Shown: positions 55,115 to 64,000 of the stretch, piece after piece | Position numbering within the stretch: position 1 is the first letter of the stretch | Layout of the letters: each line of letters opens with the position of its first letter | Source: Gerris lacustris | Lineage: Eukaryota; Arthropoda; Insecta; Hemiptera; Gerridae | NCBI GenBank assembly: GCA_951217055.1 | Contig: OX578276.1 | Coordinates: 12,135,430 to 12,199,429, forward strand | DNA: 64,000 nt | Direction: 5' to 3' | Position numbers and translations under genes: made by a program | Notes under the pieces: generated by a model | The model's input: only the letters and a program-made list of their open reading frames with translations | What the model was told of the DNA's origin: nothing | The model's database searches: none

Positions 55115-55541
55115 ATCAAATATAATAAGGACTTACATTCCAAAGAAACAACCAACTACTTATATAAAAAAACCAAGTCCACAAAAGAAAAACTTCAATT
55201 AGAGTCCCTTGTGAGGTTTAATTTTTTTTTTTTTTTAAAAATCATAATATCAATAAAATTTTAAATTACATATAATTACAAGTTTGACCATGCACTCACT
55301 TTAAATAGTTCGGCTTTATCATGGATCCATGGTATATTCCACGGATCTTTTCACTATCTGGATACTTTAATAAATATGATCCTCTGTCAAAAGATCTCTA
55401 TCTACAAGCATATTTTTATGATTTCTACACTTCTTTATTCTTTGTTTTATTGTTTCTTCCAAGTGGTCACATGTTTTAAAACTACTTCTTACATGCGACA
55501 AAGATGGGTGTGTAGAGGCCCTCCTCTAATTGTAAATCTTA

Positions 55542-56478
55542 AGCCGGGTTCCCACGGGGAGTGAAGACTCTACAGTGCCACGCTAGAGTAAAGACTCTTG
55601 TGACCCACGCCTGGAGGGGGAAGAAGAGTGAAACTAGCGGAGAACAGTGGAGAGTTCACACAGGGTAGTGCTCACGCTTCTCAGTTTATCCCAGGGAGCC
55701 AACCATGAACGAGCTTCTCGTAGAAAAGCGAGCTTCTCTAAAATCTCTATTTTTATAATTTGAACAGCTCGAATCATTTAAAACTGACTCACTGGAATAC
55801 AACTTTAGAAACTTCATAGTTTCACCGTCTTGCAATTTAAGAATACGAGCCGACGCCGAAGGCTCAGACATAGTTATCAACTATACCTTTTAAAACAACG
55901 TGAAGAATATAGTATAATCACGCATACTAACAAGAAATATAATATAGTATAATAATATAGTTTAATAATATAGTATAATAATATAGTATAATATCACGCA
56001 TACTATAACAAGAAATATAATATAGTATAATAATATAGTCTAAATATAGTATAATATCACGCAAACTAACAAGAAATATAATATTATATAGTATAATATA
56101 TAATATAGTACATATATATAGCATAATATAGTATAATAATATAGTGTATAATATAATATAGTATAATATATAAAATTAAAATAGTATATAATATAGTATA
56201 ATATATAATAAGTAATAATAAAACAAGCAAAGGTTAAAGATTTTAGCCGCGGGTGGAGGAGAGATAAAAAAAAACAAAGTGTTGCCTCTATGAAACGGCT
56301 GGGGACAGGAGTATTCACTCCTGAAAATTAAACAGGTTTGATTTGGAGAGTGAGCGGTAGTGAACTATCCTCACTCCCGGTGACGTCAGAGCAGAGTTCA
56401 CTGCGACGCGTTCACACGGGGCGAGTCCACTCTACAGTGAGCGACTCTAGAGTCTTCACTCCCCGTGGGAACCCGGCT
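55542..56478. mobile_element. non-autonomous PIF/Harbinger-type element, TSD TTA
   Basis: AGCCGGGTTCCCACGGGGAG at the left and its complement at the right; TTA stands outside both ends (55,539-55,541 and 56,479-56,481), the Harbinger target size. The inner TIR continues GTGAAGACTCTA. The interior has a minus-strand frame at 55,880-55,686 (MITMSEPSASARILKLQDGE) that may be a transposon protein remnant, and a TA/TATAATATAG-rich stretch (55,915-56,215). Confidence 0.85.
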
Positions 56479-56500
56479 TTAGTTTATTCAGGTTCGGTAG

Positions 56501-56726
56501 TGTAGTGGGTTAAAAAAGGAAGGGAAGTATGTAAGTGATAACTGATAACCGAGAGAGTATGGGAGGAGAGTTCTTTTAGAGTTGATTCCGGGATATTATT
56601 AAGATTATTGATTTGGATTGTGCTTATTATTAATTGATTTGTGTTTCTTTTATTTGGACTATTAATAATAATTTGATCAAAACCAAATGAGTGTTGTTTT
56701 TTTTTATTTTTACTCTGCCTCCTACA
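56501..56726 (+). repeat. 5' LTR of gypsy F, followed by tRNA-Leu-type primer site
   Basis: 226 bp, matches 61,249-61,482 apart from small indels (extra AGGTTACAGAG-type sequence in the 3' copy and T-run length). TTTCAGAAGTGGGATT at 56,728-56,743 is the same primer site as in gypsy A. Confidence 0.92.
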
Positions 56727-56924
56727 ATTTCAGAAGTGGGATTGTGTTCTCTTCTCTTTTGAAAGTCGGCGTATCCGCGTGTTTTTAGCGAATTTTCAAA
56801 GAAAATTACGCTATTGCAATGGCTTCAAAATTTTTGTAATGCGAATTTTTGAAAAATTTTTCCATGGAAATCCGTTTTAGACCATTCTGAATCGATTCCT
56901 AAAATTTAACACTTTTTTTTATGT

Positions 56925-57390
56925 ATGTATGTATATATGTATATATGTATGTATATATGTATGTATATATGTGTCACTCCAACGATATCTCCCCTTAGGA
57001 TGTACTTAAAAATTTCAAACAAATTTTAAAATGTCAATAATATCAAAAGAAAGGATGAGTTCGTTGGCCAGAATTTTTGGAGTCCATTTAGGGGTCAAAT
57101 TTTGACCATATAGGGTCAAAAAACGTGTTTTTTCCATTTTACCCCCCTTTTATGTGAAAATATGATAAAAGTGTAAATAACAACAATTACTGTACTCTTA
57201 AAGAGCTTTCCAACGACATGCATCTTGAAGGGTAAATACTATTTTGACTTTTGTACCCCGTACCCCTGTGTACCAATTTTTTTTTCACCCGAGCAAATTC
57301 TAAACCAAAATTTTCCTACATTGTCATAAGCCAATAAAACGCAGATTTCTTTGAAAATTCGCTCATTAAGTCATGGTGCATGACTGGACT
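56925..57390 (-). repeat. diverged copy of the ~300-bp unit, with a TATG microsatellite
   Basis: After a TATGTATATATG tract, 57,120-57,290 shares TTTTTCCATTTTACCCCCC, AACAACAATTACTGTACTCT and TTTGTACCCCGTACCCCTGT with the tandem units of the 12-kb element arms, in the orientation of its right arm. It sits in what should be gypsy F gag. Confidence 0.7.
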
Positions 57391-57519
57391 TTTTGTTCAC
57401 TGACTAACTGTTATTTATTAACTGAAAGTTCTTTTTTGAGTTGTCGTTTTTATTTTAATTTCAAGGAAGTTTATTGTTTTGTTCAGACAAAAAAAAAAAA
57501 TAAATACTCAAAGAAAAAC

Positions 57520-58524
57520 TGCATTTATAACCCCTGAGGAGACTGGAGAGTTCACACGTCTAATTTTTGGATTAAGAAATGGACCCTCAGAATTTCAGCG
57601 ATTAATGAAACCATCACAGATGGTTCTACTGAAAATACCCTAGAAACTAGTGGTTTTATTTTGAAGAATGGAGTGTTATTTAAAACCTTACAAAATGGAC
57701 ATATGAATTTTGTTATTCAAAAAAGCATGAGGAAAAGTATACTAGTGAAGTTTCATGATATGAGTGGACACCTTGGGAGAGAAAAAACTTTTAACAAAAT
57801 ATTAGAAAATTATTGGTTTCCTGGATTGCGTCGCTATGCAAAGCACCATGTTAAAATGTGTTTTGAGTGTATCGTTAACAAATCATTGTCTGGAAAACAA
57901 GCAGGAGTTCTACATCCTTTAACTCCAGGCACCAGGCCATTTGAGGTAATCCACATTGATCATTTAGGCCCGTTTGTTCGAAGTAGCAAAGGAAACAGAT
58001 ATCTTTTAACTGTAATTGATAATCTCACAAAATTTATTAAACTTTATCCAGTCAGAAACACTACTACAAATAATGTAATTAAACAGTTAACCACATTTAT
58101 TAACAGTTATGGAGAACCCAGAAGACTTATTAGTGATCGTGGGACATGCTTCACATCTCAGAAATTTGAGGACTTTGTCCATTGTCATGGGATCAAGCAT
58201 ACTCTTAACTCCCCTCGACATCCAGCTGCTAATGGGCAGATAGAGCGATATAATAGAACAATTATCCCAATGATTGCTATCTGTACTAAAGATTATAAAC
58301 ATAGATATTGGGACAAGGAGATAAGCATAATTGAGAGAGATTTGAATAACTGTTTGAATAAGACCACTCTTAAAACACCTTTTGAGGCTCTTCATGGGTA
58401 TAAGCCTAAATTTCATGATGGCTCTTTACATCATATGATTGACAAGGAAGAATATGAGTCACCTGAACTGATAAGAGAAGAAGTAAAAAGGTATATATAT
58501 AGAAAAGGCTCAAGATGTATATAA
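57520..58524 (+). pseudogene. gypsy F RT fragment and integrase
   Basis: 57,525-57,612 reads FITPEETGEFTRLIFGLRNG and SEFQRLM, an RT block cut off by deletion. From 57,661 integrase is open: finger HDMSGHLGREKT...CFECIV, core acidic residues in HIDHLGPFVR, ISDRGTCFTS and AANGQIERYNRT. It ends at a shift near 58,520 and continues in the next frame. All integrase catalytic residues are present, though the element lacks RT. Confidence 0.9.
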
Positions 58525-58959
58525 AAGGAATTTTGATAAGAGGAGGTACCAAGGAGTGAAATATGGAATTGGTGAAATTAGTATTATCAACTAGAACATC
58601 AGAACAGACAGGTGATAGCACTAAGATCCAGCCTAAGTTCCGTGGACCCTTAGTTATTACTGAAGTTTTGCCAGGAGATACTTATAGAGTGGTTGAGTTA
58701 ACATCAAAGGTTCAAAACAGACTGTATGCTAGCACTGCTCATGTTTCTCAACTAAAGGGGTGGAGTAGTGGAACTCAAGATATTGATGATGACAGAAGTG
58801 CATCTGAAGAAGAAGATGATGATGAGTTGGAAACAAGTGTGGAGGAGGAAGGAACTAAACAAAAGGGTAATTTGGATGTGGAAAATGAATTATTACAGAC
58901 TTGTGATGAATCAACACCTATGAAGGAAGATGAGGATGTGATTCCTGATTATGAATTAA
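58525..58959 (+). pseudogene. gypsy F integrase C-terminal tail
   Basis: Reads TKIQPKFRGPLVITEVLPGD and TYRVVELTSKV, the SH3-like tail found after gypsy integrases, then a long acidic stretch (SASEEEDDDELETSVEEE). Out of frame with the core by a shift near 58,520, and interrupted at 58,960 by a MITE, after which KRAKRVRKLPL resumes at about 60,440. Confidence 0.85.
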
Positions 58960-60435
58960 AGGTGGGCCTTCCTATGCTGCGTCTGACGCAGTGCGGCTGA
59001 CGCAGGTTAGAGGGTTTCCTATGCATACGTTCAGATGATCTGCGGCCTCGGTAGTGAGAGGGTGACAATAATGAGTGTCCGCTATTTGCTCTTCTATTTG
59101 AACTTAAAAGAGATTGAAGACGAAGAAAAAAAATAAATAACAGAAATGTTGAACCAATTTGGTGGATATTGTTTTCATGTTCCTCAACTGTAAACAGTGC
59201 TTTATCCGACATAACAGATTTGATTAAAAAACCGTAAATAAGCACTTGAACACCCACCTATTTATAATTGTCCGATGGACTACCGTTTCTTTTTTTTTTT
59301 TCTTTTTTTAACTGTTCCTTTCTACAATTACAACTTTTAACCTGGCACCGTTTCGGTAAAATAAATAGTTTTTTAAAAAAATATATTTATATAAATATCC
59401 ACTCACGTATATACGGGAAATATTGGGAACCAAAGGGTTTTTAAGGATGGGGGATTACATATTTTACTACGTTTTCATTAGCTTGCTTTCTTGTTTGTTT
59501 GTCTGGTACAAATCTGGCAATCGATTTCTAACTAACTTCCCGAATAGCTAGACATTTGAAACTTTTAGCATAGCTCAGAACACGATGACAATGCATTATT
59601 TTAATACTTTTAGGCATCATTCAGCAGATTTAATTGGTTTTCAGTAAATTTTGCTGTATGGAAAGTTAGTTCGGAAAAAATCCGCATTTATTTGTATTAT
59701 TTTATTTGTTTTGCCATGTCCCATATTTACGCAATCTTCATTTCGACGGGTTTAAAATTTGTGATTTTTATAAATAAGAGATAAACATTGAATGACAGCA
59801 AAACAGGAAATATATCGACTATATTATTTCAAATATATCGATGGCACGGTTTAGATTTGGTGTTGGGGAGATCCGTTGTGCAAAGATTTGTCCTTTCATA
59901 GGTTTAAGATCAGCTCTCTAGATGGTTGTCATTTATGAGAAGTAAATAAATTCGGAACAATTTTTTTTTTTTTTTTTTTTTTTTTTTCACTAATATTATA
60001 TATTATATAACAATAAAAATTATATTATCAACATTACATACGATTCAACAGAAAATTTAAAAACGAAGTATATAAAAAGTTCTTTTTATCTTGAAATTAT
60101 ATATGTATGTATTTAATAAACTATGTATTTAATTTAACGAAATGGTGGCAGATTAAAAATTGTAAAGAGGAATAGTTTAAAAAAAACCCGAATTCAATCG
60201 GACAATAATTATAAAGAAGGTGTTCAAGTACATATTTACGACCCTTTATCTCCTTCGCGTCTGCGTCTACACTGCTCTCGAACCGGTACGGCCGCACGAC
60301 CAGAGCGACCCAGAGTCAGCCGCACGCGTCTGACGCACCATAGGAATCCCTCCCATTGAATTACATTGTAGCAGTGCTCTGCGTCTGACGCACCGCGTCA
60401 GCCGCACGCGTCAGACGCATCATAGGAATCCCACC
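58960..60435. mobile_element. 1.5-kb inverted-repeat DNA element, candidate TTAA target
   Basis: Left end AGGTGGGCCTTCCTATGCTG and right end AATCCCACC are inverted; TGCGTCTGACGC and GCGGCTGACGC recur near both ends in inverted order (TGCGTCAG at the right). TTAA lies at both borders (58,956-58,959; 60,436-60,439). No transposase seen inside; a T-run at about 59,961-59,988. The family is not decided. Confidence 0.8.
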
Positions 60436-60470
60436 TTAAAAAGGGCTAAAAGAGTTAGAAAACTACCACT

Positions 60471-60758
60471 TGTTGTAAATTCTATTTAGTTTAATCATAT
60501 TATAGTTATGTAGACCCGCAATACACCAGGATAGTAGCTCCTATGGATATATCCTGGGTGTAAGAGCGACGCTAATTAACTCCCTTCTGATTTATGTCCA
60601 CGTTTTTATTGTGTATATTGTTTTACGTTTTGTGACTATTATTTATGTTTAATTTGTTATGTGCCTATACATTTTGTATTGTTCTTTTTCCAGACATTAT
60701 AAACTTTTAATAATTAATATAGTTTTCGTGTGGTTTATTCATATAAAGCCCCACAACA
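60471..60758 (+). mobile_element. solo LTR of the gypsy A family, TSD CACT
   Basis: 288 bp, same ends as at 2014 and 54,038. CACT on both sides (60,467-60,470 and 60,759-60,762). It interrupts gypsy F a few codons after the MITE. Confidence 0.93.
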
Positions 60759-60762
60759 CACT

Positions 60763-61141
60763 ATATTTTAATGATTATAAATTGTAAATAGAGACCATAA
60801 ACTTTAAATTATTTCTTTCTAATTATTACTTACTTAAAGTTTGTTAATATTACAATCTGATTTTAATATTTAAGTCTAACAATTTGTTTAATTTTTTTTT
60901 TGCTAAGTACTAAAATTTATTTTAATGTTTAATTTTAATTATCCAATATAATTTTATATTCTGTTTACTACAATTGATTGTAATGTTTAATTTTAATTAT
61001 TTGATTTAATTTTAGCTTATAGAGTAATGAAAAGTGTAAATTTTTATTTTTGTGATGACTTTTATTTTATAGACTATGAATGACTATGATTTTTTTTTTC
61101 TTCTCAGTAGATGTTCTTATTTATTGTATTTTTTTTATTTT

Positions 61142-61225
<84 letters not shown>

Positions 61226-61248
61226 AATTATACTGCAGGATGGCCGAG
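60763..61248 (+). other. gypsy F 3' non-coding region with a (TA)n tract
   Basis: AT-rich, with (TA)n at about 61,145-61,222. No gene. Confidence 0.7.
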
Positions 61249-61482
61249 TGTAGTGGGTTAAAAAAGGAAGGGAAGTATGTAATGTGATAACAGAGAGATA
61301 GGTTACAGAGAGAGTATGAGAGGAGAGTTCTTTTAGAGTTGATTCCGGGATATTATTAAGATTATTGATTTGAATTGTGCTTATTATTAATTGATTTGTG
61401 TTTCTTTTATTTGGACTATTAATAATAATTTGATCAAAACCAAATGAGTGTTTTTTTTTTTATTTTTACTCTGCCTCCTACA
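61249..61482 (+). repeat. 3' LTR of gypsy F
   Basis: TGTAGTGGGTTAAAAAAGGA to CTGCCTCCTACA; followed by GTAG, the target duplicate. Confidence 0.92.
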
Positions 61483-61641
61483 GTAGGTTGGTCAACCTGA
61501 AAGGGTAAAAGGGTAAAGGGATATAGTGTGTTTTGGGAAGCCAATGGAAAAGGATGTAAGAGTGTATTATATTTTAAAAATTGTACTGTGTGTCATAATA
61601 AATAAAAGAATATTTTATAAAAGTGTCTCTGTGGCTTCTTA

Positions 61642-62216
61642 AGGCCGGTATAAACGGCGACACTTTTGATGCTAGAGTGGGTGTCTAGATCGAGTCTCGC
61701 AGTGGAGACACTGCCTAGAGTGGACGCTAGACCACCCCTACTCCGGTCTAGCTAGTTCCGCTCGCGGTGTCTCATTTCCTCATGTAGGTCAGTCTGCTCT
61801 CGCACTCGGTCTAGGCTAGTTTCAGCTAGGTGAAACCTTTTGCTAGAGCAAGCATGACCAATACCTCAGCCGGGCAAATCGTGTGGACGACGGAGGAGAC
61901 GTACAACTTTGCACGTCTTGAAACTTTTCCTGAGTTGTGGGACGTCTCGGCGGAAATTTATAAAGACCGACACAAAAGGAATTCTGCCGCAGCCACTCTT
62001 GCAGTTGAGTTTGTTACGAACTCAAAAGAAATTACTAGACAGCTGCATAACCTACGAACGCAGCTAAATAATGAGCTACGTAAGTTAAAGAGAAAAAAAA
62101 GTGGGTCGGGAGCAGAAGAAACGAAGAGCAAGTGGCAATATTTCCAAGCTCTCAGATATATGATTCCTCCGTCAAGGTGTGAAGAGGAAACAGTGGATAA
62201 TTTAGTAAGTAAATAA
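61642..62216 (+). CDS. MADF-domain exon of a PIF/Harbinger-type element
   Basis: The first ATG of the frame is at 61,854 (MTNTSAGQIVWTTEETY). The body shows the MADF fold signature: ETFPELWDVSAEIYKDRHKR, LHNLRTQLNNELRKLKRKKS and KWQYFQALRYMIPP. MADF proteins are the DNA-binding partners encoded beside Harbinger transposases. A GTAAGT after DNL (about 62,203) suggests a splice donor and further exons, lost at the TA tract. The feature start marks AGGCCGGTATAAACGG after TTA, a plausible Harbinger end; GAGTC/CTAGA-rich leader follows. It could instead be a host MADF gene. Confidence 0.7.
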
Positions 62217-62347
62217 ATACATCTTTTTTTAACCAAAAATATTCGTATTTATTATTAATTTTACCAAATTAAGTAAGTGCAAATCGTTCAAACTCAGTTG
62301 TTCCCATATAAAAAATTAATGAATAGTTTCGGTGTAAATAAATCTGA

Positions 62348-62659
<312 letters not shown>

Positions 62660-64000
62660 CCCTTCCCCCTTCATTAATCCCTTCTACTTCCTCTCCTTCC
62701 ATTCCTACATCTCGGCCATCCTGGTGATCATCCGACTTGGATGTATTAGAATCGAACACATTCTACAGCTGACCACAGGTTTCATGTGGTCAGCACTAGA
62801 TGTCGTGTAGAGAGGTCCCTCACCTCTAGAAATCCTCTCAACCTCATACCGATCTTTTCCTCTGGTCCCAACAACCCTATATGGGCCGAAGAACTTTGCT
62901 CTTATTTTTGAACAAGGAGCAAACTGCGTCTGCTGGATAGCAACTAGGTCAGCAGGTTGATACGTTCTAGCTGGTCTTCTTCGTTTATTTAAAGTCCTCT
63001 TCGTTTCTTCCTGTGCTTCAGCAATCTGCATCTTGGCTTGGATACGGAGATCCTCACGTGCTTCAATGAAATCTTCTGCAAAGGCCTCCTCAATTACCTC
63101 CCTCAACTTTTTTTCTTTAGGTATCCTCATGTCTGTCCCAAACATTAGCTTGAATGGAGAGGTTCCTACACTCCTCTGGTAAGTGTTATTAATAGCCATC
63201 TGTACTTTATCAATGTGCCGGTACCACATCTCGGGTGCATCCAGGCTATACTTAGTCAGAATAGGTATTATAATACGGTTTATCCTTTCAACTTGCCCAT
63301 TTCCTCTAGGGACTCCCGCAGTAATTGTGGTATGGCTGATGTCTTCATTGTCACAAAACTCTTTGAATTCATTGGAAGTGAAAGCCGTTCCTCTATCAGT
63401 TTCCAAAATTGCACCTTTGAACTTTGAGCTTATCTACCACTTCCTTGGTGGTGGTTGTCTTGGTTGGGTAAAGCCACACAAACTTAGTGAACCCATCCAC
63501 TAGTGCTAAAATGTATCTGTACCCCTTTTTTTTCGAGGTCATAGGGCCTAAATGATCTGCATGGAGTACCACTAACGGGGAATCCCCCTTCTCAATAGGG
63601 TGTAGTAGTTTTTTCTTGCTTCCCTCAAGAAGGACTTCAACCCGAGTCTTTAAGTTCTCAACATAGTATTCACGCTCTATCAATTCAGATGTTTTCTTCA
63701 TACTGAAATGGCCCAATTCATGAGCAGATCTAATCACCTCAAGTGCCATGCAGCGAGGAATACAAAGTAGCCTTGATCCCTCCCTTTCTTTGTACAATAG
63801 ACCATTTTCAATTACATAAGAGTCATATGACTGTTTCCAGGATCTTGAAGATAGCCTTTAGCCGTTCATCTTCCTTTTGAGCCTGCTCTACTCTTGCGAG
63901 AAAGTCACGACTTAATACTAAATAAACAGGATTCCTGCTGAGAGCATCGCAATGCTTCATTCTGTCGCCTGCTCTGTGCTCAATAGTGTAGCAAAATTGA
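62660..64000 (-). pseudogene. gypsy element G pol: RNase H end and integrase, runs off window
   Basis: From 64,000 down: IEHRAGDRMKHCDALSRNPV (RNase H end), a spacer, then integrase in 63,797-63,396 with HELGHFSMKKT, HADHLGPMT and YILALVDGFTKFV. The CX2C half of the zinc finger is deleted (VEVLLEGSKKKLLHPI). A shift near 63,400 leads into 63,406-62,705 with TDRGTAFTSNEFKEF, RGNGQVERINR and the tail AKFFGPYRVVGTRGKDRY. All three acidic residues are kept. The remainder of the element lies beyond the window. Confidence 0.88.

Larger units (their letters stand above)
54807..55202. mobile_element. inverted hammerhead-bearing insertion, 13-bp TSD
   Basis: AGTCCCTTGTGAG flanks the insert on both sides (54,794-54,806 and 55,203-55,215). 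Inside, arms of about 150 bp (TAGTTGGTTGTTTCTTTGGA ... and complement ending at 55,160) are inverted around about 54,983, each with a hammerhead-like motif; a short AT-rich tail follows. A long duplication and head-to-head copies suggest target-primed retrotransposition of a Penelope-like non-coding element. Confidence 0.75.
56501..61482 (+). mobile_element. Ty3/gypsy element F with both LTRs, TSD GTAG, internally deleted and invaded
   Basis: LTRs at 56,501-56,726 and 61,249-61,482 (TGTAGTGGGTT...GCCTCCTACA). GTAG precedes the first and follows the second, so both belong to one insertion. The interior keeps the primer site, an RT scrap, integrase and its tail; gag, protease and most of RT are gone. 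A repeat piece (about 56,925-57,390), a MITE (58,960-60,435) and a solo LTR (60,471-60,758) are inside. Confidence 0.92.

Overview
The window looks like transposon-dense, AT-rich nuclear DNA of an arthropod, most likely an insect. The grounds are the mix of BEL/Pao, Ty3/gypsy and Ty1/copia elements, PIF/Harbinger pieces with a MADF partner, hAT and Mutator-like/YqaJ fragments, a two-ORF non-LTR element and long (TA)n tracts. The order or species cannot be fixed from sequence alone. No rRNA gene, CRISPR array or ordinary host gene was recognised. Nearly all long reading frames belong to mobile elements, most of them broken.

Layout. 1-1.9 kb: hAT and BEL/Pao gag remnants (minus). 2.0-6.4 kb: a well-preserved Ty3/gypsy element (LTR, tRNA-Leu-type primer site, gag-protease, pol) with no 3' LTR. 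7.06-12.5 kb: a BEL/Pao element with a few frame breaks, followed by a tandem LTR/satellite array to 14.5 kb and a 585-bp palindrome. 18.3-22.5 kb: a second palindrome of nearly equal size and a deleted copia element. 22.5-25 kb: a BEL/Pao remnant split by a hAT-type element with an 8-bp duplication. 26.8-31.5 kb: a nearly complete LINE (minus). 31.6-37.6 kb: gypsy, Harbinger, hAT and BEL fragments and an unrecognised repeat-rich reading frame.

37,635-49,897 is the most unusual object: a 12.26-kb element with inverted repeats of about 2.1-2.3 kb, termini AGTAGACTTGG...CCAAGTCTACT, and a perfect 6-bp target duplication (GATGTG). Inside is a decayed, spliced gene joining a Mutator-like transposase domain to a YqaJ-type nuclease domain. 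Each arm also carries a tRNA-like pol III box, a hammerhead-ribozyme-like motif and about four tandem copies of a roughly 300-bp unit.

50-64 kb: a deleted Pao element with its 5' LTR, two solo LTRs of the 2-kb gypsy family (TSDs AACG and CACT), an inverted hammerhead-bearing retro-insertion with a 13-bp duplication, a TTA-flanked Harbinger-type element, a deleted gypsy element bracketed by GTAG and itself invaded by a MITE and a solo LTR, a MADF exon, and the 3' half of another gypsy element running off the end.

Running through the window are eight small motifs built like hammerhead ribozymes without a real stem III (CTGANGA, stem II, GAAA, NUH). This is the form known from Penelope-like retroelements. 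Some show G-C/C-G exchange at the one-pair stem III, but no Penelope coding region was seen here.
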